Below, piece by piece: positions 10,405 through 20,132 of a stretch of DNA of 52,770 nt. The notes below the pieces were generated by a model. The model saw nothing but the letters and a program-made list of their open reading frames with translations, made no database searches and was not told the origin of the DNA. The DNA comes from Candidatus Arcticimaribacter sp. GTDB taxonomy: Bacteria > Bacteroidota > Bacteroidia > Flavobacteriales > Flavobacteriaceae. Position 1 is the first letter of the stretch, and each line of letters begins with the position of its first letter. The position numbers and the translations under genes are program-made. Location of the stretch: NCBI GenBank assembly GCA_011526285.1, contig WTJU01000044.1, positions 1 through 52,770 of the forward strand, in the 5' to 3' direction.

Positions 10405-11781
10405 ATGTACCGTGAATTTTCGCAAAATGCTGATGCAGCTGTATCGCGATTCGAACAAATGCTCAAAAGCAACCAACTATATTTCTTTGACGCGTCTGAA
10501 TTTGAAACGATCATTCAATATTACATCGATACAGGTGAAATAAACCTCGCGAAAAAAGCCTTGGAGATGGCGATCAATCAACACCCTTTCCACTCTGATT
10601 TACTATTACTAAAATCAGAAGTAATGATTTTTGATGGCCAAATGGAAGAAGCAAGTGTTTTGTTGGATACCATAGAAGAAATGGAGCCAAGCAATGAAGA
10701 AGTTTACATACAGAAAGCTACCATTAACTCTAAACAAAAGAACCATGTAGCTGCCATTGAGTATTTATACAAAGCATTAGACTTTGCCGAAGACCTAAGC
10801 GAAGTATGGTGCCTTTTAGCCATGGAATACATGGTGCTAGAAAATTATACAGAAGCTAAAAACTATTTCCGCCGATGCATTGAAGTAGATCCTGATGATT
10901 TTCAAGTCCTCTACAACCTTCTTTTTTGCCTTGAATACCTTAAAGCACATGAAGAAGCTGTAGAAATTTTGAATGGCTTGCTCGAAAAAAACCCATACAA
11001 CGAAATTGCTTGGTTAGAAGTGGGCAAGCAATACCTGCAACTAGACAAAAAAGAAGAAGCCCTAGGGGCTTTTGACTTTGCGATTATTAGTGAAGATACC
11101 TTTACTGGAGCATACATTGAAAAGGCAAAACTTCTAGAGTCTCTAGGACACATCAACAACGCCATAGAACAATATGAATGCGCGTTGAAACTAGAAGATC
11201 CGTCCTCTTACCTGCTAGTGCGTATTGCGCACTGCCACGAAGCGTTAGGCAATGAACAATTGGCGGTACAATTTTTCAAAAAAGGAATTAACCACGATCC
11301 TTCTTATGAGAAAGCGTGGACAGGAATTATTGATTTTTACCTGAATAAAGGACAAAATGACAAGGCGCATTACTACTGCGAAAAAGCATTACAGATAAAT
11401 GAAAATTACCTCGCTTATTGGAAGCGAAGTGCACTTCTTAACAAAGCCTTGGGGCGTTATGCAGAAGCAGAAATTGCATTTCAAAACACCATTGAATTAG
11501 GCAATTATGAACTATCGGTTTGGATGGAATGGATTGACACCTTGATCTTTTTAAATGAATGGGAAAAAGCAACATCAATAGGACAACAGGCAAAAGAGTT
11601 TTATCCTGAACAAGAAGAACTCGATTTTCGTTTAGCCGGTTGCTTCCAACAATTAGGCAAGAGTATTGAAATGGAGTATTACCTCCAAAACATCAATCAA
11701 AAAAACAATGCTATTGATGAAGCTTTACTTGAGTTGTTTCCTACATTGGCAAAAAAAATCCAATCTTCTGTAAGGCAATAA
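10405..11781 (+). CDS. tetratricopeptide repeat protein
   Basis: Multiple TPR units, e.g. AWLEVGKQYLQLDKKEEALGAFDFAI, SYLLVRIAHCHEALGNEQLAVQFFKKGINHDP. Confidence 0.9.
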   Translation: MYREFSQNADAAVSRFEQMLKSNQLYFFDASEFETIIQYYIDTGEINLAKKALEMAINQHPFHSDLLLLKSEVMIFDGQMEEASVLLDTIEEMEPSNEEVYIQKATINSKQKNHVAAIEYLYKALDFAEDLSEVWCLLAMEYMVLENYTEAKNYFRRCIEVDPDDFQVLYNLLFCLEYLKAHEEAVEILNGLLEKNPYNEIAWLEVGKQYLQLDKKEEALGAFDFAIISEDTFTGAYIEKAKLLESLGHINNAIEQYECALKLEDPSSYLLVRIAHCHEALGNEQLAVQFFKKGINHDPSYEKAWTGIIDFYLNKGQNDKAHYYCEKALQINENYLAYWKRSALLNKALGRYAEAEIAFQNTIELGNYELSVWMEWIDTLIFLNEWEKATSIGQQAKEFYPEQEELDFRLAGCFQQLGKSIEMEYYLQNINQKNNAIDEALLELFPTLAKKIQSSVRQ

Positions 11782-11793
11782 GCCTTAAGCGCT

Positions 11794-12720
11794 ATGCAAA
11801 AACCATTTATACTTTACTTAAAAGGCCTTCTCATGGGGGCAGCAGATATTGTACCCGGTGTGTCTGGAGGAACAATGGCGTTGATTACAGGAATCTACAG
11901 TGAATTAATTCAAAGCATAGACAATCTTCGTCTTCAACAACTTAATCTTCTTCGCAAAGGTAAATTCAAAGCATTTTGGAAAGATGTCAATGGCGGGTTT
12001 TTACTCCCCTTAGCATTCGGGATAATTAGTGGTATTCTTTTTTTATCAAGTGGCATTACTTTCCTTTTAGCGCATCACCCTATCTTGCTTTGGTCCTTTT
12101 TCTTTGGTTTGATTATCGCTAGTATATTCCTATTAATCAACCAACTAAAAGAACGTAAATGGAATCACTTTTTGTTCTTGTTGTTTGGATTTCTAGTCGC
12201 TTTTGGCATTACTAAACTCCCACCAACAGCTGCCGCAGATAACCTTGCTTATCTTTTTTTCTCTAGCATGATTGCCATCATTGCTATGATACTCCCCGGT
12301 ATCTCTGGTGCATTTATATTCATCCTTTTAGGAGTTTACGAAGAGGTACTCCAAACCGTTAAAGGGAGTGTAGCAGTTCTTTTCAATTTTAATTGGGTTG
12401 AATTTCAAACTGTCTACACCAAAGTTATCGTTATTGCTTTGGGAATAGTAACCGGATTGAAAGTGTTTTCAAGAATACTCACTTGGTTGTTCAACCACAA
12501 GAAAGAAGCTACCCTAAGTGTGCTTATTGGTTTTATGATGGGAGCCTTGCCAAAAATTTGGCCTTGGAAAACAGCAATTGAGAAAAATGGGGAGATAGAT
12601 TGGATCAACACCAATCCGTTAAATATGGGAGTAGATGCACAATTTTTACCTGCTTTTGCTCTTTTAATCACAGGCGCTTTGAGTATGCTATTGATCGAAC
12701 GCTATGCCCCAAAAAAGTAA
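11794..12720 (+). CDS. DUF368 membrane protein (PopT-type polyprenyl-phosphate transporter family), copy 1
   Basis: KGLLMGAADIVPGVSGGTMALITGIYSELI signature plus second half MILPGISGAFIFILLGVYEEVL; many TM segments. Confidence 0.88.
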   Translation: MQKPFILYLKGLLMGAADIVPGVSGGTMALITGIYSELIQSIDNLRLQQLNLLRKGKFKAFWKDVNGGFLLPLAFGIISGILFLSSGITFLLAHHPILLWSFFFGLIIASIFLLINQLKERKWNHFLFLLFGFLVAFGITKLPPTAAADNLAYLFFSSMIAIIAMILPGISGAFIFILLGVYEEVLQTVKGSVAVLFNFNWVEFQTVYTKVIVIALGIVTGLKVFSRILTWLFNHKKEATLSVLIGFMMGALPKIWPWKTAIEKNGEIDWINTNPLNMGVDAQFLPAFALLITGALSMLLIERYAPKK

Positions 12721-13720
12721 ACACATTACCCCTGTTCGAAACTGGAGTGACCGACTATTACTCGTTTTTAAAGGAATGGCAATGGGAATGGCCAATAAAA
12801 TCCCTGGAGTTTCTGGTGGGATTGTAGCCCTTGCAGCAGGCTTCTATGAGGAACTCATCTATTCCTTTTCTCGTCTCGACGGAAAAGCATTGAAAATTCT
12901 ATTTAAACAAGGTTTCCTCCCTTTTTACGCACATATAAACGGACGCTTTCTTCTTCTTCTTTTTAGCGGAGTCGGACTGAGCTTCTTTAGTGTTTCCCTT
13001 CTATTAGATTTTCTTTTAGACCATTATCCGCGTCACGTAATGGGTAGTTTTTTTGGGATGATTTTAACTTCAGTTTTTTACATCTGGAGGGATCTGCCAA
13101 AATACAGCAGTAAGGAATACTTGGGGAGTGTTTTAGGGTTACTCTTTGGTTTAACGCTGTTATGGGTTAACCCCGGAACAGAAAATGACCATTGGTTATT
13201 TGTCATTTTTTGCGGTATGGTGAGTATTACTGGCATGACCCTACCGGGACTTTCAGGCTCCTTACTGATTCTTATTTTGGGGAACTACAACCTCCTTTTA
13301 GTCGATTGTGTTAATGGTATCTTTTTTATGTTAAAAGATGTATTGACTGGAAACGGTTGGGGACTTGAAGATCCTGAACGAAAGCGACTGTTAGGCGTAT
13401 TTATCTATTTCACCTTAGGATCAACCATGGGGTTAATTTTATTTTCAAAATTATTAGAACAGCTAATAAAACACTACAAAAGCATTACAATTTCTACCCT
13501 TGTTGGTTTTATCTTGGGTTCTTTAGGAGCCGTTTGGCCCTGGACCGCAAAAACAATAGAACAACACGACAAACTTCTAATGCTTTTGAACAGCCCGAAC
13601 AATCAATTTTATTTTCCCGATCTCTTTCGTATCGATACCCTAATCGTTTGCTTTTTTATACTTTTGGGTAGCTACATTGTGATACAACTTGAACGCTATG
13701 GAAAACAGCAAAAAACTTAA
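12704..13720 (+). CDS. DUF368 membrane protein, copy 2
   Basis: KGMAMGMANKIPGVSGGIVALAAGFYEELI and MTLPGLSGSLLILILGNYNLLL; overlaps the end of copy 1 by 17 nt in another frame. Confidence 0.88.
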   Translation: MPQKSKHITPVRNWSDRLLLVFKGMAMGMANKIPGVSGGIVALAAGFYEELIYSFSRLDGKALKILFKQGFLPFYAHINGRFLLLLFSGVGLSFFSVSLLLDFLLDHYPRHVMGSFFGMILTSVFYIWRDLPKYSSKEYLGSVLGLLFGLTLLWVNPGTENDHWLFVIFCGMVSITGMTLPGLSGSLLILILGNYNLLLVDCVNGIFFMLKDVLTGNGWGLEDPERKRLLGVFIYFTLGSTMGLILFSKLLEQLIKHYKSITISTLVGFILGSLGAVWPWTAKTIEQHDKLLMLLNSPNNQFYFPDLFRIDTLIVCFFILLGSYIVIQLERYGKQQKT

Positions 13721-14447
13721 GTTTGGACTCTTAGGTAAACAGATTGACTACTCTTTTTCTAGGGGTTATTTCGCTGAAAAATTCAAACGAGAAAACCTGC
13801 TGCATTGCCAGTATGACAATTATGATTGCGACAGTGTTGAAGAAGTACACAAAACCATTTTACGCAACGACATTAAAGGACTAAACGTCACCATTCCGTA
13901 CAAAGAAGAAGTTGCAGAGGTCTTAGATGAACTTAGCCCTCAAGCCGCTCAAATTGGTGCGGTAAACACCATTGTTTTTACACAAGACGGAAAACGTATT
14001 GGGCACAATACAGATGCCTATGGCTTTGAAAAATCCTTATTTGATCAGTGGCAGGGTAAAGCAGAGAAAGCCCTAATCTTAGGAACTGGAGGAGCTTCAA
14101 AAGCGGTAGAATATGTTTTAAAACAACATGGCATTAGCCCACAATTTGTCTCAAGAAAATCCAGTGAAAAAAGCATTAGCTATGATGAGCTTTCTGCGGA
14201 TATCATTGCCCAACACCACCTTATTGTAAACTGTACCCCTTTAGGCACCTTTCCAAAGGTAGAAAATGCCCCTGAAATAAACTACAACGCCTTAACACCA
14301 AAGCACTTCTTGTTTGATTTAATTTACAACCCAGAGGAAACGCGTTTTTTAACCTTAGGGAAAGCACAGGGAGCAGGGATTGCGAATGGATCTAAAATGT
14401 TGATCCACCAAGCAGAAGCAGCTTGGACGCTTTGGATGGCGCAGTAG
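13698..14447 (+). CDS. aroE: shikimate dehydrogenase
   Basis: FGLLGKQIDYSFSRGYF, GLNVTIPYKEEV, IGAVNTIV, GHNTDAYGF, LGTGGASKAV. ATG at 13698 preferred over the listed TTG at 13689; overlaps upstream gene. Confidence 0.93.
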   Translation: MENSKKLKFGLLGKQIDYSFSRGYFAEKFKRENLLHCQYDNYDCDSVEEVHKTILRNDIKGLNVTIPYKEEVAEVLDELSPQAAQIGAVNTIVFTQDGKRIGHNTDAYGFEKSLFDQWQGKAEKALILGTGGASKAVEYVLKQHGISPQFVSRKSSEKSISYDELSADIIAQHHLIVNCTPLGTFPKVENAPEINYNALTPKHFLFDLIYNPEETRFLTLGKAQGAGIANGSKMLIHQAEAAWTLWMAQ

Positions 14448-14493
14448 AGCAATTATATTTTTTGTAAGTTTATAGGTAGAAGAATCGATCTAA

Positions 14494-14501
14494 TACCTTT
14501 G
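14494..14501 (+). promoter_or_regulatory. -7 element candidate abutting the DUF349 gene start
   Basis: TACCTTTG-TC-ATG; TTTA 21 nt upstream as a possible -33. Confidence 0.5.
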
Positions 14502-14503
14502 TC

Positions 14504-16399
14504 ATGCAAATGGAACCTACCTTATCACCTGAAGAAAATCAAGAACAACAGCAAGCTGCAGCAGAAGAAAGTGTGGAAAATTCTACAAATGATAGTGAAG
14601 CCGCAGAAGCTGTCAAAGAAGATAAAAAGACAGGCCCCAACCTTGAGGAACTGTCATTAGAAGATTATCCAACGGCCATTGAAAAAATTCTCAAAGATGA
14701 TCAATGGATGAAAATGGGCGCCAATGTACGAGCCCTACAGGAGAGTTTTGATCAAAAATTCTTAAAGGTACTTCAAGAAAAAAAAGACGCATTTATTGCT
14801 GAAGGTGGGAATGAAATTGACTTCTTCTTTCAACCGGACTACAAAAAGAACTTCAGTGGCTTAATTCGGGAATACAAAAACCGAAAAAGCAAACACTTTA
14901 AGGAACAAGAGGCTGCCCAAAAAGCCAACCTCAACCGAAAGCGGGAAATCATTGAAGAAATTAAACAATTGATTGACGATAGTGTTCACGACAATAACAG
15001 CTACCGCCAGTTCAAAAACCTGCAAGAAGCCTTCCACAACACAGGACAAGTTCCGCGCAATGAAAGCAACAATATTTGGCAAACCTATAAATTTCATGTT
15101 GAGCGGTACTATGACTTTCTTCACCTTAACCGTGATTTAAGAGAGGCAGATTTTAAACACAACTATGCTGAACGATTAAAAATTGTAGAGCGTACAGAAG
15201 CATTAGCTGCGCTGCAAGATATCCCTGCTGCCATTCGTGAACTCAATACACTTCATCGACTATGGAAAAATGATTTAGGTCCAGTGGCACGGGAAGAAAG
15301 AGAACAATTGTGGAGTAGGTTTCAAGCCGCTACTAAAGTTATTCATGAACGAAAAAATGAATACAATAAAAACATCGATGAAATCCAAGCAAACAACAGA
15401 GCGCAAAAAGAAGAGCTCTTAGTGTTGATTGAAAAAGAAATAGAACAGCCGCCCCAGAACCACAATGCATGGCAAAACAGTATGCGCAAGGTAAATGAGC
15501 TTAAAGAAAAATTCCAAGCGATAGGTCGAGCGCCAAAGGCAGATAACCGTCGTTTGTGGAATCGTTTTCGTGAAGTTAGTCGTTCGTATAACCATGCAAA
15601 AAATCAGTTCTACAAACAGCACAAACAGGAAGAACGCACCCATATTGAAGCAAAAAAAGCGCTCATCGCAGAGGTCGCTACAATTTTAGACGATCCCAAC
15701 TGGCGAGATCATGTGGGGCGCATGAAAAGCGTTCAAAACGATTGGAAAAAAACAGGACGAATCTCCAGACGTCTATCCAATAAACTCTGGGAAGAATTTA
15801 AAAGTTTGACCAATCTCTACTTTGATCGTCTAAAAAATAAAGTAGAAGCCTTAAGTGCCGAAGATCAAGCCAAACTAAGCGCCCAAAACAATTTTGTGGC
15901 AGAATTAGTGAAAAAAGAAGCCCCTACTACACCTAAAAAGCTAGAACAATTCATTGATGAGCAAGTAGAACAATGGCTTGGACTCGAACCAAACAATAAC
16001 AGTCCGGCGCAAAAGAAAATGCTCCAACACCTTGTAGGGCTATGGGAGGCTACCTCGCTTTCTAAAAAAGAAAAAACAGCGCAACAGTTTGCCACACAAC
16101 TTAGTTGCATTAAAGAAGATGCGCAAGGACTCAACAAAGAACACAGTCAATTAAAAAAGCAGTTGGAAGAAATCGCTCAAGAACTCATTCAATTGGAAAA
16201 CAACCTACAATTCTTTAGCAGCAGTAGCGAAGACAATCCTATGTTGAAAGAAGTGAACCAAAAAATAGCACAACTCAATCAGCAAAAGTCAAACCTAGAA
16301 GAAAAAGCCAATGCTGTAAAGTCGCTCAAAAGGAAATTAATCAAACAAAACGTAGCGGAAGAAGAAACGCAAGAAGCAGGAGAAAACTCTGACGAATAA
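14504..16399 (+). CDS. DUF349 domain-containing coiled-coil protein
   Basis: Repeated DUF349-type units (LHRLWKNDLGPVAREEREQLWSRFQAATKVIHERKNEY...). The second ATG at 14510 is an alternative start. Confidence 0.85.
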   Translation: MQMEPTLSPEENQEQQQAAAEESVENSTNDSEAAEAVKEDKKTGPNLEELSLEDYPTAIEKILKDDQWMKMGANVRALQESFDQKFLKVLQEKKDAFIAEGGNEIDFFFQPDYKKNFSGLIREYKNRKSKHFKEQEAAQKANLNRKREIIEEIKQLIDDSVHDNNSYRQFKNLQEAFHNTGQVPRNESNNIWQTYKFHVERYYDFLHLNRDLREADFKHNYAERLKIVERTEALAALQDIPAAIRELNTLHRLWKNDLGPVAREEREQLWSRFQAATKVIHERKNEYNKNIDEIQANNRAQKEELLVLIEKEIEQPPQNHNAWQNSMRKVNELKEKFQAIGRAPKADNRRLWNRFREVSRSYNHAKNQFYKQHKQEERTHIEAKKALIAEVATILDDPNWRDHVGRMKSVQNDWKKTGRISRRLSNKLWEEFKSLTNLYFDRLKNKVEALSAEDQAKLSAQNNFVAELVKKEAPTTPKKLEQFIDEQVEQWLGLEPNNNSPAQKKMLQHLVGLWEATSLSKKEKTAQQFATQLSCIKEDAQGLNKEHSQLKKQLEEIAQELIQLENNLQFFSSSSEDNPMLKEVNQKIAQLNQQKSNLEEKANAVKSLKRKLIKQNVAEEETQEAGENSDE

Positions 16400-16442
16400 T
16401 TAATAAGTCAAGGCCTTACTTCAACGCAAATTTTATTTTGAC

Positions 16443-17216
16443 CTATTGTTTCTTAGCCTCTTCCCAAAAGACATCCATCTCTGCTAGGCTCATTTCGTGT
16501 AGTGATTTCCCCAACGCCTGCGCTTTTGCTTCGAGATAATTAAAACGTTTGGTGAATTTTTGATTGGTGCGTTCTAAGGCGGTGTCGGGATTTATTTTCA
16601 AAAATCGCGCATAATTAATCAATGAAAAAAGCAAGTCTCCAAATTCAGCTTCCATTGCATGCGTATCGCCCTGATCAACTTCTGCCTTAAATTCTGCCAA
16701 TTCTTCTTGTACCTTTTCCCAAACCTGCTCGGGTTGCTCCCAATCAAATCCTACCCCAGCTACCTTATCTTGAATACGTTGTGCTTTCACTAGTGCAGGT
16801 AGGCCTTTAGGTACGCCAGACAATACACTTTTCTTGCCTTCTTTTAGCTTTAGCGCCTCCCAGTTTTTCTTTACGTCTTCTTCATTTTCTACCTTAACAT
16901 CACCATAAATGTGTGGATGACGGTGAATGAGTTTCTCACTAATACTGTGCGCAATATCAGCCATATCAAAGGCCTTTTCTTCACTCCCTAGCTTGGCATA
17001 AAAGGCAATGTGCAAGAGTAAATCTCCTAACTCATTTTTAATTTCTTCTAGGTTGCGGTCTAGAATAGCATCACCCAACTCGTAGGTTTCTTCTATGGTT
17101 AAATGCCGAAGTGATTCAAAGGTTTGCTTTCGGTCCCAAGGACACTGCTCACGCAACTCATCCATAATGGTGAGTAGGCGGTCTACCGCAGCCAATTGAT
17201 CTTTGCGACTATTCAT
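16443..17216 (-). CDS. mazG: nucleoside triphosphate pyrophosphohydrolase MazG
   Basis: LREQCPWDRKQTFESLRHLTIEETYELGDAI, IKNELGDLLLHIAFYAKL, second MazG half FGDLLFSLINYARFL. Confidence 0.95.
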   Translation of the reverse strand: MNSRKDQLAAVDRLLTIMDELREQCPWDRKQTFESLRHLTIEETYELGDAILDRNLEEIKNELGDLLLHIAFYAKLGSEEKAFDMADIAHSISEKLIHRHPHIYGDVKVENEEDVKKNWEALKLKEGKKSVLSGVPKGLPALVKAQRIQDKVAGVGFDWEQPEQVWEKVQEELAEFKAEVDQGDTHAMEAEFGDLLFSLINYARFLKINPDTALERTNQKFTKRFNYLEAKAQALGKSLHEMSLAEMDVFWEEAKKQ

Positions 17217-17634
17217 CAGCTTGGGTTACATCTTCTTCTACCTCCTCGGTAAACACCTCAGGTGCTTTTTCCACTAAAATATTATACCATTGGATAATTT
17301 TCTTAATGTCGGAAGGATAGACACGGTCTTCATCGTAATCTTGAAAGACTTCAAAGAAAAAAGCCTCCAACTCATCAGCGGGTGCTTTTGGTTTTACCGC
17401 ACATGTTTTTCCTTCCTCCTTCTCGAAAATTCGTTTGAGGATTTCCCGAAGCGGCACCTCTTTGTCCAATCCGTAAATATTGATTTCTGACAAGAGACTA
17501 ACTTGGTTTCTAACAGAAGCGTTAATGCGTTTCCCGTCTACCAAAGAAGTAGCAACTACTCCTGTACGGGTTTGTAAAGCAATTTCATAAAGTCCAGGAC
17601 GGCCACCAATGGCAATGATTTGATCGAGTTGCAT
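17209..17634 (-). CDS. DUF5606-family conserved Bacteroidota protein
   Basis: MQLDQIIAIGGRPGLYEIALQTRTGVVATSLVDGKR; located between def and mazG. Confidence 0.75.
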   Translation of the reverse strand: MQLDQIIAIGGRPGLYEIALQTRTGVVATSLVDGKRINASVRNQVSLLSEINIYGLDKEVPLREILKRIFEKEEGKTCAVKPKAPADELEAFFFEVFQDYDEDRVYPSDIKKIIQWYNILVEKAPEVFTEEVEEDVTQADE

Positions 17635-17636
17635 GT

Positions 17637-18227
17637 TTATCTTTTTTTAGATTGTAAAGGAAACTTCATTTTATAATCTACATGGACCTTCCCCTTACTG
17701 ATGTTCGTTAATTTTCCTTTTATCAACCGCTTCTTGAGGGGAGAAAGTTTATCGGTAAACAAAATCCCTTCAATGTGGTCGTATTCGTGCTGAATTACTC
17801 GTGCTGCCAGACCCGAATAACTTTCGGTTACGCGTTTGCCTGCTTCATTTTGATAACTGATGGTCAGTTTATCCTGTCGTTTCACGTCTTCACGTACATC
17901 AGGAATACTCAAGCAACCTTCGTTAAACGTCCATTCTTCACCACTTTCTTCTTCAATAACTGGATTGATAAAGGCTTTCTTAAAATCTTTTAACTGTGTT
18001 TGTTCTTCCAGACTCAAGTCTTCATCTTCAGCAAAAGGAGAAGCATCTACCACAAAAAGCCGAAGACCTAGACCCACCTGTGGTGCAGCTAAACCAACAC
18101 CGCTAGCGGCATACATGGTTTCCCACATATTTTCTAGTAGTGTTTCTAATCCCTCATAATCCTCAGGGATATCTACAGCTTTCTTTTTTAAGACAGGGGT
18201 ACCGTAAGCAACAATCGGTAAAATCAT
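17637..18227 (-). CDS. def: peptide deformylase
   Basis: SGVGLAAPQVGL, EGCLSIP, QHEYDHIEGILF metal-binding motifs. Confidence 0.97.
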   Translation of the reverse strand: MILPIVAYGTPVLKKKAVDIPEDYEGLETLLENMWETMYAASGVGLAAPQVGLGLRLFVVDASPFAEDEDLSLEEQTQLKDFKKAFINPVIEEESGEEWTFNEGCLSIPDVREDVKRQDKLTISYQNEAGKRVTESYSGLAARVIQHEYDHIEGILFTDKLSPLKKRLIKGKLTNISKGKVHVDYKMKFPLQSKKR

Positions 18228-18659
18228 TTAGTTCTTTTTCTTTGAATGCAAAGATGCATCTAAATAGGATTGTAACAAAAGGGTTGCGCTAATCTTATCA
18301 ACGAGCCCCTTATTTTTTCGTTGTTCTTTCTTTAAACCCCCATCCAACATGGTTTGAAAAGCCATCTTTGAGGTAAAACGCTCGTCGTAACGGTCAATTC
18401 TTAGGTTAGGAAGAGCGGTTTGCAGACGTTGAATGAATGCTTTAATTTTTGGTTCAACTTCTGATGGGGAATTATCCATTTGCTTTGGCTGTCCAATCAC
18501 GCACGTCTGTACAGCATTCGCCGAACAATAATCAACCAAAAAAGGAATCACCTCTTTTGTAGGCAAGGTAGTTAAGCCCGATGCAATGATTTGCATAGGG
18601 TCTGTAACAGCAATACCGGTGCGTTTTTCCCCAAAATCTATCGCTAGAATTATTCCCAT
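18228..18659 (-). CDS. ruvX: Holliday junction resolvase-like RuvX/YqgF
   Basis: MGIILAIDFGEKRTGIAVTDP, IGQPKQMDNSPSEVE, YDERFTSKMA. Start trimmed from 18968 to the ATG at 18659, because the longer ORF runs antisense into dapD. Confidence 0.93.
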   Translation of the reverse strand: MGIILAIDFGEKRTGIAVTDPMQIIASGLTTLPTKEVIPFLVDYCSANAVQTCVIGQPKQMDNSPSEVEPKIKAFIQRLQTALPNLRIDRYDERFTSKMAFQTMLDGGLKKEQRKNKGLVDKISATLLLQSYLDASLHSKKKN

Positions 18660-18662
18660 ATG

Positions 18663-18670
18663 CAAATATA
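18663..18670 (-). promoter_or_regulatory. -7 element candidate abutting the ruvX start
   Basis: Minus strand TATATTTG-CAT-ATG. Confidence 0.45.
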
Positions 18671-18724
18671 CGCCTCCCAAAGGTGTTCCTTGGGATTCTT
18701 GTATAAAAAGTGGACAAGAAGCCC

Positions 18725-18732
18725 TAAATTTG
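18725..18732 (+). promoter_or_regulatory. -7 element candidate for dapD
   Basis: TAAATTTG 18 nt upstream of the dapD ATG; weak TTG 23 nt upstream. Confidence 0.5.
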
Positions 18733-18750
18733 TCCTTCAAAATTTTTACC

Positions 18751-19557
18751 ATGAGAGCTATCATTGAAGCCGCTTGGGAAGATCGTTCCCGCTTAGAACA
18801 AGAAGAAACACAAAGTGCTATTCGCGCTGTAATTGAGCAATTGGATTTAGGACAATTGCGTGTGGCAGAACCTACAGCCAACGGTTGGCAGGTGAATGAA
18901 TGGGTGAAAAAAGCTGTGGTCTTGTATTTCCCCATCCAAAAAATGGAAACCCTCAACGCGGGGCCCATGGAATTTCACGATAAAATGCCCCTAAAAAAAG
19001 ACTATGCCGCCAAGGGAATTCGTGTGGTACCCCACGCTGTGGCACGTCAGGGTGCTTACATTTCATCTGGGGTTATCTTAATGCCCAGCTATGTGAATAT
19101 TGGCGCCTATGTTGACGAAGGTACCATGGTAGACACTTGGGCCACAGTAGGAAGCTGTGCGCAAATAGGAAAAAACGTTCACCTTAGTGGAGGTGTTGGT
19201 ATTGGAGGAGTTTTAGAGCCCTTACAGGCTGCTCCTGTAATTATTGAAGATAATGCCTTTGTGGGCTCTCGCTGTATAGTGGTAGAAGGTGTTCGTGTAG
19301 AGAAAGAAGCTGTGCTTGGTGCCAATGTTGTTTTAACTGCTTCTACAAAAATTATCGATGTTACGGGAGATGAACCGGTTGAAATGAAAGGACGTGTTCC
19401 TGCCCGTTCAGTTGTTATTCCGGGGAGTTATACCAAAACATTTCCTGCTGGAGACTTTCAAGTACCTTGTGCTTTAATCATAGGAAAGCGCAAAGAGAGT
19501 ACTGATAAAAAGACTTCCTTAAACGATGCTTTAAGAGAACATAACGTAGCTGTATAA
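18751..19557 (+). CDS. dapD: 2,3,4,5-tetrahydropyridine-2,6-dicarboxylate N-succinyltransferase
   Basis: Left-handed beta-helix: RQGAYISSGVILMPSYVNIGAYVDEGTMVDTWATVGSCAQIGKNVHLSGGVGIGGVLEP. Start trimmed to the ATG at 18751. Confidence 0.95.
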   Translation: MRAIIEAAWEDRSRLEQEETQSAIRAVIEQLDLGQLRVAEPTANGWQVNEWVKKAVVLYFPIQKMETLNAGPMEFHDKMPLKKDYAAKGIRVVPHAVARQGAYISSGVILMPSYVNIGAYVDEGTMVDTWATVGSCAQIGKNVHLSGGVGIGGVLEPLQAAPVIIEDNAFVGSRCIVVEGVRVEKEAVLGANVVLTASTKIIDVTGDEPVEMKGRVPARSVVIPGSYTKTFPAGDFQVPCALIIGKRKESTDKKTSLNDALREHNVAV

Positions 19558-19565
19558 GTAACACC

Positions 19566-20132
19566 ATGAAAACCGATACTGTTCTTTTTTCAGAAGCACT
19601 TCTTGCGCTTCAACAAGAAGGAACCCTTCTCTACCCTACCGATACCATTTGGGGAATTGGAGGTGACGCACGTTCTACAACTGCTGTAGAGAAAGTGTAT
19701 GAATTAAAGCAACGTGAAGACAGTAAAGCACTTATTTGTTTGGTGGCTAACCGCACAATGCTAGAAGAATATGTGGGAGCAGTTCATCCGAACCTTCTGC
19801 TCTACCTTGAAGAAGAACGCCCAACCACAGTCATATACCCCAAAGTGAAAGGCATCAGCCCACGTTTATGTGCAGCTAACGGTAGTGTGGGCATGCGCAT
19901 TGCAAAAGATGACTTTTGCCAAACACTCATTGAAGCCTTAGGTGCTCCAATTATCTCTACTTCTGCAAACATTAGTGGCCAGCCAAGCCCAACGTCTTTT
20001 GCAACGGTAGATGAAGCAATAAAACAAGGGGTAGATCATGTTGTGCAGATAAGACAACAAGAACGTCAAAACAAAGCCTCACGAATAATTCGTCTGAATG
20101 AGGACAACACAATTGAAATCCTGAGAGACTAA
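19566..20132 (+). CDS. L-threonylcarbamoyladenylate synthase (Sua5/YciO/YrdC family)
   Basis: [47 protein letters not shown]. Confidence 0.92.
   Translation: MKTDTVLFSEALLALQQEGTLLYPTDTIWGIGGDARSTTAVEKVYELKQREDSKALICLVANRTMLEEYVGAVHPNLLLYLEEERPTTVIYPKVKGISPRLCAANGSVGMRIAKDDFCQTLIEALGAPIISTSANISGQPSPTSFATVDEAIKQGVDHVVQIRQQERQNKASRIIRLNEDNTIEILRD

Noticed and set aside
18586-18750. N-terminal extension of the dapD ORF
   Set aside because: Overlaps the ruvX coding region antisense; canonical start MRAIIEAAWEDR at 18751 with a promoter box before it.
18660-18968. N-terminal extension of the ruvX ORF
   Set aside because: The extension is antisense to dapD and its promoter; the conserved RuvX N-terminus MGIILAIDFGEKRTG begins at 18659.
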